DNA from: Thunnus maccoyii
Lineage: Eukaryota; Chordata; Actinopteri; Scombriformes; Scombridae
Assembly (NCBI RefSeq): GCF_910596095.1
Contig: NC_056535.1
Coordinates: 3,505,001 to 3,569,000 of the forward strand
Length of the DNA stretch: 64,000 bases
Direction of reading: 5' to 3'
The notes under the pieces are model-generated. The model was given only the letters and a program-made list of their open reading frames with translations, was not told where the DNA came from and did not search any database. Numbering within the stretch: position 1 is the first letter of the stretch; each line of letters begins with the position of its first letter. Below, piece after piece: positions 53,701 through 61,599 of this stretch. The position numbers and the translations under genes were made by a program.

Positions 53701-54690
53701 TTTTGTCAACACCTACAACAAGACTGATGTGGCCTCGCCTTTTGGAGGCTTCAAACAGTCTGGCTTTGGCAAAGATCTGGGTAAGAAAAACTGTTACTGT
53801 GTAGTTGTAACTCTTTTATTAATGTGTTTGAATAGAATTAGCCTGCAATTTAAGTAAAGGAAATCAAGAAAGCCACACAGTTAGAGATATCACCAAAAAC
53901 AGGATAAATAAGGTTATAGAAATGGAGGTTTCTACATTTAATATTTTACAGAGAACTGAAGTTAAAATTGCAGGTGGTAGATGATATGATGATGATGAGA
54001 TGCTAGCTGTATGAATTAGCCAGATGCTTGTCACCGAGCTAACAAGGCAATTTTCTGAATTTTTGTTTTATTATGTTGATGCTTCTGCTCCACAACGTAC
54101 AACTAAATGTTTACTTAGGTTTTGTTTGTAATGTTAAAAACTTTTTCCTTTACAGTATTTTAGCCATGCTAGATGCATTGCTCTAAGGGTGGTCCAAAAC
54201 TCATGACAGTCCCATCAGCCTCAGCTGTACTTTTTGTTTAATGCCAATTAACCAATGTTAGAATGGAAGCACATTGCATTCACCAATGAAAAAAAATCTG
54301 AGGCATTATCTCATAATTATGACTTGCTTTCTCAATATTACAAGAAAAGATCTAAATAATAATTATAAACTAACCAGCAGCTGACTACTGAACTGTTATG
54401 AGTTGCTGTAATTTAGCTTGTAGCACCCAATAGCTCCACCAAATCCCCAAATTTCATTCCATCTCAATGGTGATGTTTTGAAACTAAGCCATTCGCTGTC
54501 TTGAGCTTTAAAACATAAACCTTTTACATGTGTGCATGGTGGCAAGAAACTCAACAGTGCCAAAACTGCTGGCAGCATGTGGACAATACACAATCCTGCC
54601 TTCATTAATGTGTACAATTCTGTCACTCCAACAGGACAAGAGGCACTCAACGAATACCTGAAGACAAAGGCAGTCACCATCGAGTATTAA
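26590..54690 (+). CDS. aldh1l1: Cytosolic 10-formyltetrahydrofolate dehydrogenase, 22 coding exons
   Basis: The enzyme converts 10-formyl-THF, NADP+ and water to THF, CO2 and NADPH in the cytosol. I joined 22 exons at GT-AG borders with matching phases, giving 2,709 nt or 902 residues plus TAA, the same length as mammalian ALDH1L1. Domains are a formyltransferase-like hydrolase (about 1-310), a carrier domain (about 320-400) and an aldehyde dehydrogenase (about 405-902). The expected residues sit at family positions: His106 (YHPSLLP), Asp142 (DDGLDTG), the phosphopantetheine-bearing Ser354 (KSGAAS), Glu673 (LELGG) and Cys707 (GENC). The start is the ATG of MKIAVIG; no mitochondrial presequence is present, so this is aldh1l1 rather than aldh1l2. 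No frameshift or internal stop was seen. Intron 7 (34,191-45,436) hosts an antisense zinc-finger locus. Exon coordinates are given in the entries that follow. Confidence 0.97.
26717..29407 (+). other. aldh1l1 intron 2 with a LINE fragment
   Basis: The intron is 2,691 bp. Apart from the minus-strand LINE piece at 27,730-28,365, no coding signal was seen. Confidence 0.7.
27730..28365 (-). mobile_element. Non-LTR retrotransposon (LINE) fragment, degenerate
   Basis: On the minus strand, [13 protein letters not shown], a stop, [39 protein letters not shown] and [12 protein letters not shown] form the region just before the reverse transcriptase of a common fish LINE. Stops and a frameshift break it. 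Confidence 0.75.
29408..29642 (+). CDS. aldh1l1: aldh1l1 exon 3 (residues 43-121)
   Basis: The acceptor is CCCTCAG and the donor GTGAGC (29,643). The exon carries the hydrolase core with catalytic His106 in [12 protein letters not shown], and it ends inside the Trp121 codon. Confidence 0.96.
29727..29892 (+). CDS. aldh1l1: aldh1l1 exon 4 (residues 121-176)
   Basis: The acceptor is TTCACAG and the donor GTAAGT (29,893). The exon carries catalytic Asp142 in WADDGLDTG and ends in phase 0. Confidence 0.96.
31290..31391 (+). CDS. aldh1l1: aldh1l1 exon 5 (residues 177-210)
   Basis: The acceptor is GGTTCCAG and the donor GTAAAA (31,392). It encodes [14 protein letters not shown] and the start of the C-terminal formyltransferase subdomain, in phase 0 at both ends. 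Confidence 0.95.
32671..32760 (+). CDS. aldh1l1: aldh1l1 exon 6 (residues 211-240)
   Basis: The acceptor is TTGGCAG and the donor GTAACA (32,761). It encodes [16 protein letters not shown] and onward, the conserved region of the formyltransferase C-terminal subdomain. Confidence 0.95.
34053..34190 (+). CDS. aldh1l1: aldh1l1 exon 7 (residues 241-286)
   Basis: The acceptor is TTCCTGTAG and the donor GTAAGT (34,191). It encodes the strand-rich part containing [14 protein letters not shown]. The following intron is by far the largest of the gene (11,246 bp). Confidence 0.95.
34191..36426 (+). other. Left part of aldh1l1 intron 7, no gene seen
   Basis: The stretch is AT-rich, with no coding signal recognised on either strand. 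Confidence 0.6.
36427..37053. mobile_element. Foldback element (long inverted repeat) in aldh1l1 intron 7
   Basis: The left arm starts AAGAAATAGTTTGACATTTG and contains GAGAGTTAGATGAGA. The right arm ends CTCATCTAACTCTCAG followed by ATATCAAACTTTTCCTTT. Inner blocks are also complementary (CACCTCTAAAGCTCACTAAT and ATTAGTGAGCTTTAGAGGTG), so the arms reach about 220 bp. No coding sequence is present. Confidence 0.8.
37284..43961 (-). CDS. C2H2 zinc-finger protein, isoform A (exons 43961-43763 and 38068-37284)
   Basis: This is a likely nuclear DNA-binding protein of 327 residues, nested antisense in aldh1l1 intron 7. Exon 1 (ATG at 43,961, donor GT at 43,762-43,761) gives 66 residues of predicted helix ([37 protein letters not shown]) ending in RPEIRLHRA, the N-terminal module common in teleost zinc-finger proteins. 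Exon 2 starts after TTTTCTTGCAG in the same phase (phase 1). It has an acidic, Gln/Glu/Ser-rich stretch and then five C2H2 fingers, three joined by TGE(R/K)P-type linkers, ending near SQSPA. A minus-strand AATAAA lies at 37,087-37,082. The target and biological role are unknown. I saw no separate first exon between 38.1 and 39.5 kb, so the shared first exon is an inference from phase and position. Confidence 0.78.
39496..43961 (-). CDS. C2H2 zinc-finger protein, isoform B (exons 43961-43763 and 40241-39496)
   Basis: This uses the same first exon as isoform A and joins in phase 1 to an exon that starts after CACTGTTACAG (exon begins at 40,241). The product would be 314 residues. After a Glu/Pro-rich linker come five fingers: C-x2-C-x12-H-x3-H for fingers 1-3 and H-x4-H in the last two. 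The third finger ([13 protein letters not shown]) and the fourth (KSFNR) are close to the matching fingers of the other exon ([18 protein letters not shown]), so the two finger exons are tandem paralogues. A minus-strand AATAAA at 39,322-39,317 could end this transcript before the downstream exon. This is the exon nearest to exon 1 and is probably the default splice. Confidence 0.82.
40242..43762 (-). other. Intron of the nested zinc-finger locus
   Basis: It lies between the shared first exon and the nearer finger exon. It contains MITE-like sequence near 40,610-40,930 (TATCAGCCAATACC and GGCCGAAATATCATTATC) and the dispersed repeat at 42,565-42,805. Confidence 0.55.
42565..42805 (+). repeat. 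Dispersed repeat, unsplit copy, with (CTGT)n start
   Basis: This is the same family as the split copy at 14,441 and 16,283. It lies in aldh1l1 intron 7, inside the zinc-finger locus intron. Confidence 0.7.
43763..43961 (-). CDS. Shared first coding exon of the nested zinc-finger locus
   Basis: It begins GGCAGGATGG, giving MATATLQSF, and ends GGGCAG|GTTCGT in phase 1. The helical region resembles that of the downstream gene's first exon ([21 protein letters not shown]). Upstream on the minus strand, a TCTGCCGCG stretch and a 5' UTR run away from aldh1l1 exon 8. Confidence 0.85.
43962..45436. other. Right part of aldh1l1 intron 7; promoter side of the zinc-finger locus
   Basis: It should hold the minus-strand promoter of the nested locus. 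A transposon-like end, CAGTGCTTCTCAAAC (44,107 onward, followed by AAGGACCCC), lies 146 bp upstream of the start codon. No coding signal was seen. Confidence 0.45.
45437..45562 (+). CDS. aldh1l1: aldh1l1 exon 8 (residues 287-328)
   Basis: The acceptor is CTCTGCAG and the donor GTAGGG (45,563). It encodes [15 protein letters not shown] and a Glu-rich linker into the carrier domain. Confidence 0.95.
45664..45755 (+). CDS. aldh1l1: aldh1l1 exon 9 (residues 329-359, carrier serine)
   Basis: The acceptor is CCTCACAG and the donor GTAATG (45,756). It carries [12 protein letters not shown], in which Ser354 is the 4'-phosphopantetheine attachment site of the family. Confidence 0.95.
45756..46669 (+). 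other. aldh1l1 intron 9
   Basis: No gene was seen. A short (AT)n tract lies just before the exon 10 acceptor (about 46,634-46,660). Confidence 0.7.
46670..46817 (+). CDS. aldh1l1: aldh1l1 exon 10 (residues 359-408)
   Basis: The acceptor is GTCTTTAG, just after an (AT)n tract, and the donor is GTAAGT (46,818). It finishes the carrier domain ([15 protein letters not shown]) and enters an acidic linker. Confidence 0.95.
46926..47045 (+). CDS. aldh1l1: aldh1l1 exon 11 (residues 409-448)
   Basis: The acceptor is CCTCAG and the donor GTAAGG (47,046). It begins the aldehyde dehydrogenase domain ([22 protein letters not shown]). Confidence 0.94.
47482..47609 (+). CDS. aldh1l1: aldh1l1 exon 12 (residues 449-491)
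   Basis: The acceptor is TCCTGCAG and the donor GTCAGT (47,610, a GTCAG type). It encodes [19 protein letters not shown] and RDRGRLIYK. Confidence 0.94.
47820..48600 (-). mobile_element. LINE fragment in aldh1l1 intron 12
   Basis: On the minus strand, [60 protein letters not shown] and YRPISKF are the N-terminal side of a LINE reverse transcriptase. Stops and frameshifts break it. Confidence 0.75.
48994..49144 (+). CDS. aldh1l1: aldh1l1 exon 13 (residues 491-541)
   Basis: The acceptor is GTCCACAG and the donor GTAAGA (49,145). It encodes [17 protein letters not shown] and [10 protein letters not shown]. Confidence 0.96.
49298..49368 (+). CDS. aldh1l1: aldh1l1 exon 14 (residues 542-565)
   Basis: The acceptor is TTTACAG and the donor GTGAGA (49,369). 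At 71 nt it is the smallest internal exon: [16 protein letters not shown] followed by KKEPIG. Confidence 0.95.
49523..49628 (+). CDS. aldh1l1: aldh1l1 exon 15 (residues 565-600)
   Basis: The acceptor is CTTCTCAG and the donor GTCAGT (49,629). It encodes IPWNYPLMM, with the oxyanion-stabilising Asn at 574, and [10 protein letters not shown]. Confidence 0.96.
49750..49837 (+). CDS. aldh1l1: aldh1l1 exon 16 (residues 601-630)
   Basis: The acceptor is TTTCCAG and the donor GTAGGA (49,838). It encodes [17 protein letters not shown] and VINILPGSG of the coenzyme-binding domain. Confidence 0.95.
49860..50580 (+). repeat. Dispersed fish repeat with diverged internal units in aldh1l1 intron 16
   Basis: It starts with GCTAACATCAGCATG-type sequence, then about three diverged units of roughly 120-150 bp. 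Each has AAAAGTCAG, a CTCTGG(G)GACCAT-like core and a (T)CAAGATAT-like end (near 50,120-50,210, 50,260-50,350 and 50,410-50,510). Confidence 0.6.
50701..50794 (+). CDS. aldh1l1: aldh1l1 exon 17 (residues 630-661)
   Basis: The acceptor is TTCTTGCAG and the donor GTGAGA (50,795). It contains the coenzyme-binding motif [13 protein letters not shown]. Confidence 0.95.
50887..50986 (+). CDS. aldh1l1: aldh1l1 exon 18 (residues 661-694, Glu673)
   Basis: The acceptor is CATCTAAAG, which is AAAG rather than CAG and so slightly weak, and the donor is GTATGT (50,987). It carries general-base Glu673 in [13 protein letters not shown]. Confidence 0.95.
51083..51181 (+). CDS. aldh1l1: aldh1l1 exon 19 (residues 695-727, catalytic Cys707)
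   Basis: The acceptor is GTATTTCAG and the donor GTATGT (51,182). It carries the dehydrogenase nucleophile Cys707 in [11 protein letters not shown]. Confidence 0.96.
51182..53002 (+). other. aldh1l1 intron 19 with repeat-like sequence
   Basis: No gene was seen. Sequence at about 51,880-52,380 (GATGCTGGCTCCAAC, and further on ATCCTGGCTCCACC) looks like a dispersed fish repeat. Confidence 0.5.
53003..53168 (+). CDS. aldh1l1: aldh1l1 exon 20 (residues 728-783)
   Basis: The acceptor is CTCTCAG and the donor GTATGG (53,169). It encodes [17 protein letters not shown] and [17 protein letters not shown]. Confidence 0.96.
53298..53403 (+). CDS. aldh1l1: aldh1l1 exon 21 (residues 783-818)
   Basis: The acceptor is TGCCAG and the donor GTATGT (53,404). 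It encodes [11 protein letters not shown] and the ALDH motif KEESFGPVM. Confidence 0.95.
53581..53780 (+). CDS. aldh1l1: aldh1l1 exon 22 (residues 818-885)
   Basis: The acceptor is CTACCTCAG after a pyrimidine-rich tract, and the donor is GTAAGA (53,781). It encodes [20 protein letters not shown] and [15 protein letters not shown]. Confidence 0.96.
53781..54634 (+). other. aldh1l1 intron 22
   Basis: No gene was recognised in this AT-rich intron. Confidence 0.7.
54635..54690 (+). CDS. aldh1l1: aldh1l1 exon 23 (last coding exon, residues 885-902)
   Basis: The acceptor is CTCCAACAG. It encodes the conserved C terminus [13 protein letters not shown] and ends in TIEY followed by TAA. The 3' UTR continues downstream; its end was not located. 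Confidence 0.95.
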
Positions 54691-56890
54691 GTCAAATCAC
54701 AGGAGGCATCAGCTCCTCATGGCAGTGATGTGTGTGGACACTGACAGAGGACAGACATGCAGAGACAAACACAGGGATCATGTGGATCATGGAGTGATGT
54801 CATCTCAGTGAAATCAACCCAAACCCACGGTCATGTCACGTGACTACTAACTAGAATACTTGTGCCTTAACATGCTTATTGATCATATTAACATGTTCAA
54901 TTTGTCAGTTTGTGATAACAAACCTCTGAGCCATGCTGTGATGAATTCAATATTGTCCTAAACTATGCAAATGAAGTATGTTACTAGGTAGCCCAGGTGA
55001 CCTCTGAGACTGTTTTGTAATTAGTGTGATTGAGTTAGTGGATAGGAATACTTTTTAAAAATTGCATTATTTCTAATATGGCTTACATTAGGTCAGGAAA
55101 GTCTTAAGAAATGTAACATTTCTGATAACAATGAAAACTACTGAGCACACCACTGTTTTGGACCTCATTATTCCTGTTGTGTTGACACATCTTTGATTTA
55201 GTTCATGTAGATTAACAGCACTCACAGCAGTGCAATGAGTAATGTTAATGAATTTTAAAGTTAGTAACTGCTATACTCATTGACTGAAAAGTGCCTAAAC
55301 TGACCAGTGCCAGCATTTGTTAATGAAAAAAATCTTCAAAGACAAACTTAAACCCAAATGCATCCATGTTTAATACACAGATGAGCAATACAACAAACAA
55401 TAATACAGTGCAAAATGATCTTTCAAATCAGAGAATATCATTAAATAATGTAAACAAGACTCATAACCTCACCAAACACTCAGTGCCAAACAGTTTTCAA
55501 TACTCACTACTCTACATACACTCTAAACTGTGTACTTCAAATATAGTGATCCTGTGGGTCCTGACACTGACACACAAATGTTGTGGGCACTGGGTGTATT
55601 TATTCTAAGGCGAGGGAGGCAGGAGGTTGGCATCATGACTGCAGGATAATATTAAATACACATCATGTATGGAAATATGAAAGTATGTTAACCAGGCATG
55701 TAAATGCTTTGTCTTACAGTAAAACCAATGCCTCTAAATACAGTTGAATAGACAGTTAAGTTTGTATCTTTGTCCTCAGCTTGTAGACTAATAGTGTAGC
55801 AGTCATTAAGATACATTTTCACACACCATCTGCTGTTGTCCTCTGTAGCTCTGAAGTGCTTTTTCATAATAGTTGCAGTTATCCATTTGTTTCCCAAACT
55901 CACTCTAAACTCTGCAAACTCTTAGCATGAGGAAAATTTAGAATATATAAGGCCTTTATTATAATTTACACACTTACAGTCTTTGCATTAATATTTAGAT
56001 ATTTTCTACTAATTAAATTCAGTTCCTTTCTTTTCTATAGTTGTGTAATTATGTTGTACATCTTTTACATTGCTGAATATTTCTGCCACCATTTAATTTC
56101 CCCAGAGGTTGGTTGATGCTGCTGTTGCATGTGATGCTGTCTATAATTAAAAAGTCTGCCTTTCTCCTGTCAACGCACTCATGGCTGAATTGGAAAAGAC
56201 AGTGTTGATAAATTTAATTTAATGATACCAGTATCTGTTGCTATAGAAAAAAAGCTTATAGCAGACAGAGGTTCAACAGAGAACACTGCTGCATGTGGTA
56301 ATGACTGACCAGAATCTCCTCAGAAATGTGCTGATGGGATGGTGAGGGAGCACGGCCTTAACCTTATGTGCAGTGCTTGTATAGGCTAGTCTTGTACTGA
56401 ACTGACTGTGACTGAACTAGCGACAGACTGAGCTGAAGACAGTCAGAATCAGCGCTGAATGTCGGGTCATATGAATCATGATGTGCTCATTTACTGATCT
56501 GTGTACTGAAGTGCATTTGAACAGTGATGTGACTGCCTAGCTTAGGAAAGAATTGAACAAACTACAATCACTGACTACGAGTCTTTGAACTCAACAAAGT
56601 GATTTGTGATTTCCATCTCTAGCGTAAAGTGAAAAACATTTGAAATATTTCAGCCGTGGATCAGTCATATCTTAACAGACAACTAATGAGTGACCCGAGA
56701 AAATCAGAACTTAGTGTTTTCAATTGATGCAGAAATGCTTCATGTTTTGTTCTAAAATGCTACATTTACCCAGAATGTCTTAAGAAAATGAATTCAACTT
56801 TAAGTGAGTAAAATGTTCTACTGAAATCTGATGTAGCTGCATTGAAAATATCCAGATATGTCACATTGTATACATCTGTCCAGTGGGATT
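54691..56890. other. aldh1l1 3' UTR and tail-to-tail intergenic region
   Basis: The 3' UTRs of aldh1l1 (plus) and the zinc-finger gene (minus) should both lie here. I could not fix either poly(A) site. No further coding signal was seen. Confidence 0.5.
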
Positions 56891-59430
56891 TCACGTCTTC
56901 TTTGCGTGAACTTGCATGTGTCTCAACATGTCCTTCTTATATGCAAATGGTCTGGAGCAGATGACACAGCGATGGGGTTTCTCCCCTGTGTGAGTTCTGA
57001 TGTGACAGATCATGTTGCCCCTCTGCCTGAACCCTTTCCCACACACTTCACATGTGTATGGCTTCTCCACTGTGTGGATCCTCATGTGTATTCTCAGACA
57101 CTCACCTCGTGCAAATCTTTTGCCACATACTTTACAACAGTGTGGTTTCTGACCTGTGTGAACCAGCAGGTGCCTTTTTAAATGTGTTCTTGTGGTGAAT
57201 GTTTTGCCACAGATGTAACAAAGATTGTTCTCTCTGTGTGTTTCCAAGGCTTCAATCCCATTGTCTGCTAATGCTGCATGTTTTGGAGGACAGAGAGTGG
57301 CTGTATTGTTTGCATGTGATTTGACATGCATCATTAATGAACTCCTGCTATGGAAGGATTCTCCACACAGCTTACAAGACCAAGTTCTCTGATTGTTCCT
57401 TTGCTTTGTGCTCAAGCTAGGACTGTTTAGTCTTTGTTTTGTCCTTTTCTTTGACTTCACTGTCTTTGAACATGAGTTAGATCCTCCTCTCTGTGTACTT
57501 TGAGCATCACTGGTATCATTTTCATCCATGCTATCTGAGGAGAGCGGTTGCCAGAAATTGGCTGTTTCTGATCCTCCATAGCCATCTTCTTCCTCCTCTG
57601 TTTTCAACCACTCAGCTGAAGAGATGGGAAGAAGCTCTTCTTCTCTGCTGGTCTCAGTTTGGGTTTGACAGCAAGAGGACGGCTGCATGCTCTGTTCATA
57701 CTTAAAACAAGCAACAGCATCATGTTGTGACAGGTCCTGCAGTTTCTCTTGGTCCCGGCTGGCCCGGTGTTCCTGAGGCTCTGGAAATGCATCTGCACTG
57801 TGTGTTGGCTGGGTGGAGGCCTCTGCTTCAGAAACGCTGACCTCCTGGGAGACTGGGGAGAAAGTGTTCAATAGAATATTATTTTTAACACTTTCAGTTT
57901 TCCCTTACCACTCATCCATACCATGTATTGTAACTTTGTGAGATACCAAGGAAAAAAATCAGCATATGACACATGTACAAGTGTGTTCTAATGCAAGGAT
58001 TAGATGATGATGATATGTTATACTGTATATCTTTATTAATAATACCACTTACATAGTGTAAGTTTGTCATTGTCACAATTACCAATATACACAAGACTGA
58101 GGTCCTCTTCCACTACACAGTTATGGCTAAACACAGCAACATCCAGGTAAATGCAGTTGTCACGGCAGAAGGTGGATAAAGAAATATTTTCTGCAAAATC
58201 AGGAAAGAAGGCATCCCCTTTACTCAAGGTAATCAACATAATATTTTCTTTTAGAGCTGCAATGATTAGTTGATTAATTGATTAGTTGCCAACTATTAAA
58301 TTAATAGTTGTGAGTCATTTTTTTAAAGAAAAATATGTCCAAAATCAGGGAAGAGGGCAACACCTTTGCTCAAGGTAATCAAATTAATATATCCTTTTAG
58401 AGCTGCAACGATTAGTTAATTAATCGATTATGCTATAATAAAAATATGCTATTATATGGTGAAAACATGTTTCATCTTTTTTATTTGTCACTTTTTCATT
58501 GTCCCACTTTAGAAAATGTGGTTTGAAAAGTGGGATAGCTGGTTTTAATAATGTGGGACAGTCATGTATGATCTTAAATTGGTGAAATATGCATTCCAGC
58601 TCATTAAATGTGCAATACCAATAGTTATTCAGTTGTCTTGAGATGCTCATTTTTTGTTATTTTTGGGCAGATGGCAAATTATAATATTACCAATAGGCTA
58701 CCAATACAGGATATAATACATTACTATACTATTTGTAGCAGCATTGTACAAAACATTACAAAACATTGTAACTACTGAAATGACCAAACATGGGCATGCA
58801 CTTTAGCCTTGAGTGTTACTGACCAGACAAGTTTTTATTGTATGAATTAAGGTGATTTAGACCTTTCAGCCTCCCAGTGAGTGTCCCATATTTCAGCCTC
58901 AACTGTCCCACATTAGGAAAGGCACATCATTTGGGACAATTTGGCACATGAACACTTTTATATTTGCCATTTTTTCTCTGAGTCCTCTGCATTCTGATAT
59001 GAGTAGAAAACACCTCGGGGATTTCAGAATGGTAATGTGTGTGGATATTACGTATTGGCTTCATCAAGAAACATATTGCTGAAGTGCCACTTGCAAAAAT
59101 TGTCCCACAGTACTCTAATTCACCCTAGCTGGCCACACGTCGAATAAAGCATCACAAGCTCTGTGTTCGTAGTGACAGCCTCTTGAGACCACAGTAGACT
59201 CATTTCCACAACAGAGCAGACTAACCTGCAGTGAACACCTCTACCTGCACCTGCCGGTTCAAACCTTCAGCTAGTAGCAGCAGCCCGCTGTGTTTCACAT
59301 CCTCCTTGGACAGATAAATGTCATTTCGATACTCTAAAATGGTCCTTTCCACAGCACTGAAGATTTCCTCCGCCGCAGCTGTCAGTCGCTCGTTAACAAA
59401 CACTCTCAGCTGCTGTAACTTATCTGCCAT
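56891..59430 (-). CDS. C2H2 zinc-finger protein downstream of aldh1l1 (exons 59430-59226 and 57852-56891)
   Basis: A two-exon gene for a putative nuclear DNA-binding protein of 388 residues. Exon 1 (ATG at 59,430) encodes MADKLQQLRVFVNERLTAAA and the rest of the helical module VERTILEY; its donor is CTGCAG|GTTAG in phase 1. The intron is 1,373 bp. Exon 2 follows TTTCTCCCCAG and encodes an acidic Ser/Glu/Gln-rich region, a basic patch (KSKKRTKQR), one isolated finger (CKLCGESFHSRSSL) and then four linked fingers with TGQKP, TVEKP and TGEKP linkers, ending HMQVHAKKT. It is tail-to-tail with aldh1l1. Its second exon and intron reappear at 63.1-64.0 kb with a different 3' end. The specific orthologue is not recognised. 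Confidence 0.85.
57430..58070. repeat. Segmental duplication, left copy (pairs with 63361-64000)
   Basis: This stretch covers most of the zinc-finger gene's exon 2 N-terminal part and the start of its intron. By eye the intron part is identical to 63,783-64,000, and the exon part has only a few substitutions clustered near 57,430-57,530. Confidence 0.9.
58195..58440 (+). repeat. Local tandem duplication of about 145 bp with an A/T-rich repeat
   Basis: AATCAGGAAAGAAGGCATC and AATCAGGGAAGAGGGCAAC are each followed by CTCAAGGTAATCAA and TTTTAGAGCTGCAA, about 145 bp apart, inside the intron of the downstream zinc-finger gene. Confidence 0.75.
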
Positions 59431-60374
59431 TTTGGAGGACGAGAAGATGCACCTGTGGATTCACAAAGCTAACTGCTAAGCTAGGCTAAGCTCGAAGCTA
59501 GTGAACAGAGTAACAACGAAAGGCTAACGTTAGCCACTAACGCCAATGTCGTTTCAGAGAGAAAACTAGCGAATCTAGCGGAATAATAACGTAGCCAGAC
59601 CGAGTGTAGACCATGGTGTCAACAGAGAGTGTAAACAGCAGTTATCGATTTGTAGGAAGTCTTCTTCATGTAAGATTTTGGCGGTGTATTACTGCCCTCC
59701 GCAGGACAAAATTTAACAGACACAATCACACTTATTTTCATATATAACACTGAATCATGCAGGAACTGTAAAACTGCTTTTGTGATCAGCTGGTGGTTCT
59801 CATTTTGGCCGCAGAAAGACTTAATAGAATATGACAAGACTCCTAAGTCTGACAATCTGATAGTTTTCCTTTCTGTATTATATTTGCATGCTTGACTGTT
59901 TCAGAACGTTCACATTCACATAATCCAGTAGGACGTTTTCCCAAAATGTGCAAGTACTGGTTTATCCCGCAGTGTCCGATCCTCAGTCTGCAGGTTTTAA
60001 CAGAATCTCTTCGGTTCTGAAGTCCATTCTCAATGTATGTACACTGTAGGCTTCAAGTTTCCACACCACACTTGTGTAAGTGTAATACTCAACCACAATT
60101 GGCTCCAAAACTAATTGTAATGTTACAAATCCTGCTCACTGGTACACTTGTTAAACAGATGTGAGGTGTGCACATGTAGGGAAGCCTTCCTTCTTCAACA
60201 GATGAAAGGAAAAAAAAACTGCGCACACATCATTCTGCACAGAGACGAAAACAAATCCAAGTCAAGTAATATTAAGTAAAACAATTTTTTAATGGAGGCG
60301 GACTTTAAAATCAAACAACATGGAAATAAAAATGGAAAATAACTAAACTGTCCTAATATGTATTTATAAATATA
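59431..60374. other. Upstream region of the zinc-finger gene, no other gene seen
   Basis: The minus-strand promoter of the gene starting at 59,430 should lie just above it. There is a GCTAGC/TAACG-rich stretch at 59,470-59,600. No other coding signal was seen. Confidence 0.5.
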
Positions 60375-61111
60375 CACCGATCAGCCATAACATTAAAACC
60401 ACCTGCCTAGTATTGTGTAGGTCTCCTTTGTCCCACCAAAACAGCTCTGACCCGTCAATGCATGGACTCCACAAGACCTTTGAAGGTGACTTCTGGTATG
60501 GCACCAAGACGTTAGCAGCAAATCCTTTAAATCCTGTAAGTTGCGAGGTGAGACCTCCATGGATCGGACTTGTTCTTCCAACTCATCCCACAGATGCTCC
60601 ATGAGATTGAGATCCGGGGAATTTGGAGGCCAAGGCAACACCTTGAACTCCTTGTCATGTTCCTCAAACCATTCCTGAACAGTTTTTGCAGTGTGGCAGG
60701 GTGCATTATCCTGCTGAAAGATGCCACTGCTATCAGGGAATACCGTTGCCATGAAGGGGTGTACCTGGTCTGCAACAATGTTTAAGTAGGTGGTACATGT
60801 CAAAGTAACATCCACATGAAAGCCAGAACCCAAGGTTTCCCAGCAGAACATTGCTCAGAGCATCACACTGCCTCCACTGGTTTGTCTTCTTCCTATAGTG
60901 CATCCTGGTGCCATCTCTTCCCCATGCACCCGACCGCCCACATGATGTAAAGGAAAACCTGATTTTTCCTGCTTCAAACACATCAACTTCAAGAACTGAC
61001 TGTTTACTTGCTGCCTAATATACCCCACCCCTTGACAGGTGCCATTTTAACGAGATAATCAATGTTATTCACTTCGCCTATCAGTGGTTATAATGTTTTG
61101 GCTGATCAGTG
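60375..61111 (-). mobile_element. Tc1/mariner-like element, shortened
   Basis: The inverted ends CACCGATCAGCCATAACATT (left) and AATGTTTTGGCTGATCAGTG (right) are flanked by TA on both sides. Between them, minus-strand sequence encodes the C-terminal part of a Tc1-type DDE transposase (FQQDNAPCHTAKTV, WPPNSPDLNLMEHLWDELE). The N-terminal DNA-binding part is absent and a frame change occurs near 60,800, so it is not autonomous. Confidence 0.88.
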
Positions 61112-61599
61112 TATATAATTACTTTGATATTTTATGAACCTTGGACCACAATGTAACTTACAATGTACACATCGTTTTCAGTTTAAAATAGGCACAATTT
61201 ATTTTATTGCTTATGATGAACAGAACAGGCAAATATATTACAGGACCTTGAGAGGCTGATGATAAACTAAATAATTCCCCAAATAACCTGTTTGTATTTT
61301 CTTATATGTTAAAATGAGCAATTATTGTTACAGCTGTTGTGTTATGGGTTAAAACTGACTGCATATACTTTCCTATGAAAGAAGGAGAAAAGTCAGTTTA
61401 ATTTTCAAAAACAATAGTGCCTCAAACACATATTTAACACCAGTGAACAACATGGCCTCACCATAGAGGGGCTTGTCAGTGTTTTTAACAGCTCCTGTAC
61501 AAATATATTAGATTCTGCAGCTCCAGTCAGATATAAACAGCTGAAACCTTCTTTTCTGCCATGGTTGAATGAATAATTAAAGATCTTAAAGAGCCAGTG

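Noticed and set aside
57853..57871. The methionine of MNTFSPVSQ as the start of the zinc-finger gene and its copy.
   Set aside because: It lies upstream of a good acceptor (TTTCTCCCCAG) and a first exon of matching phase exists at 59.4 kb, so this is intron sequence.
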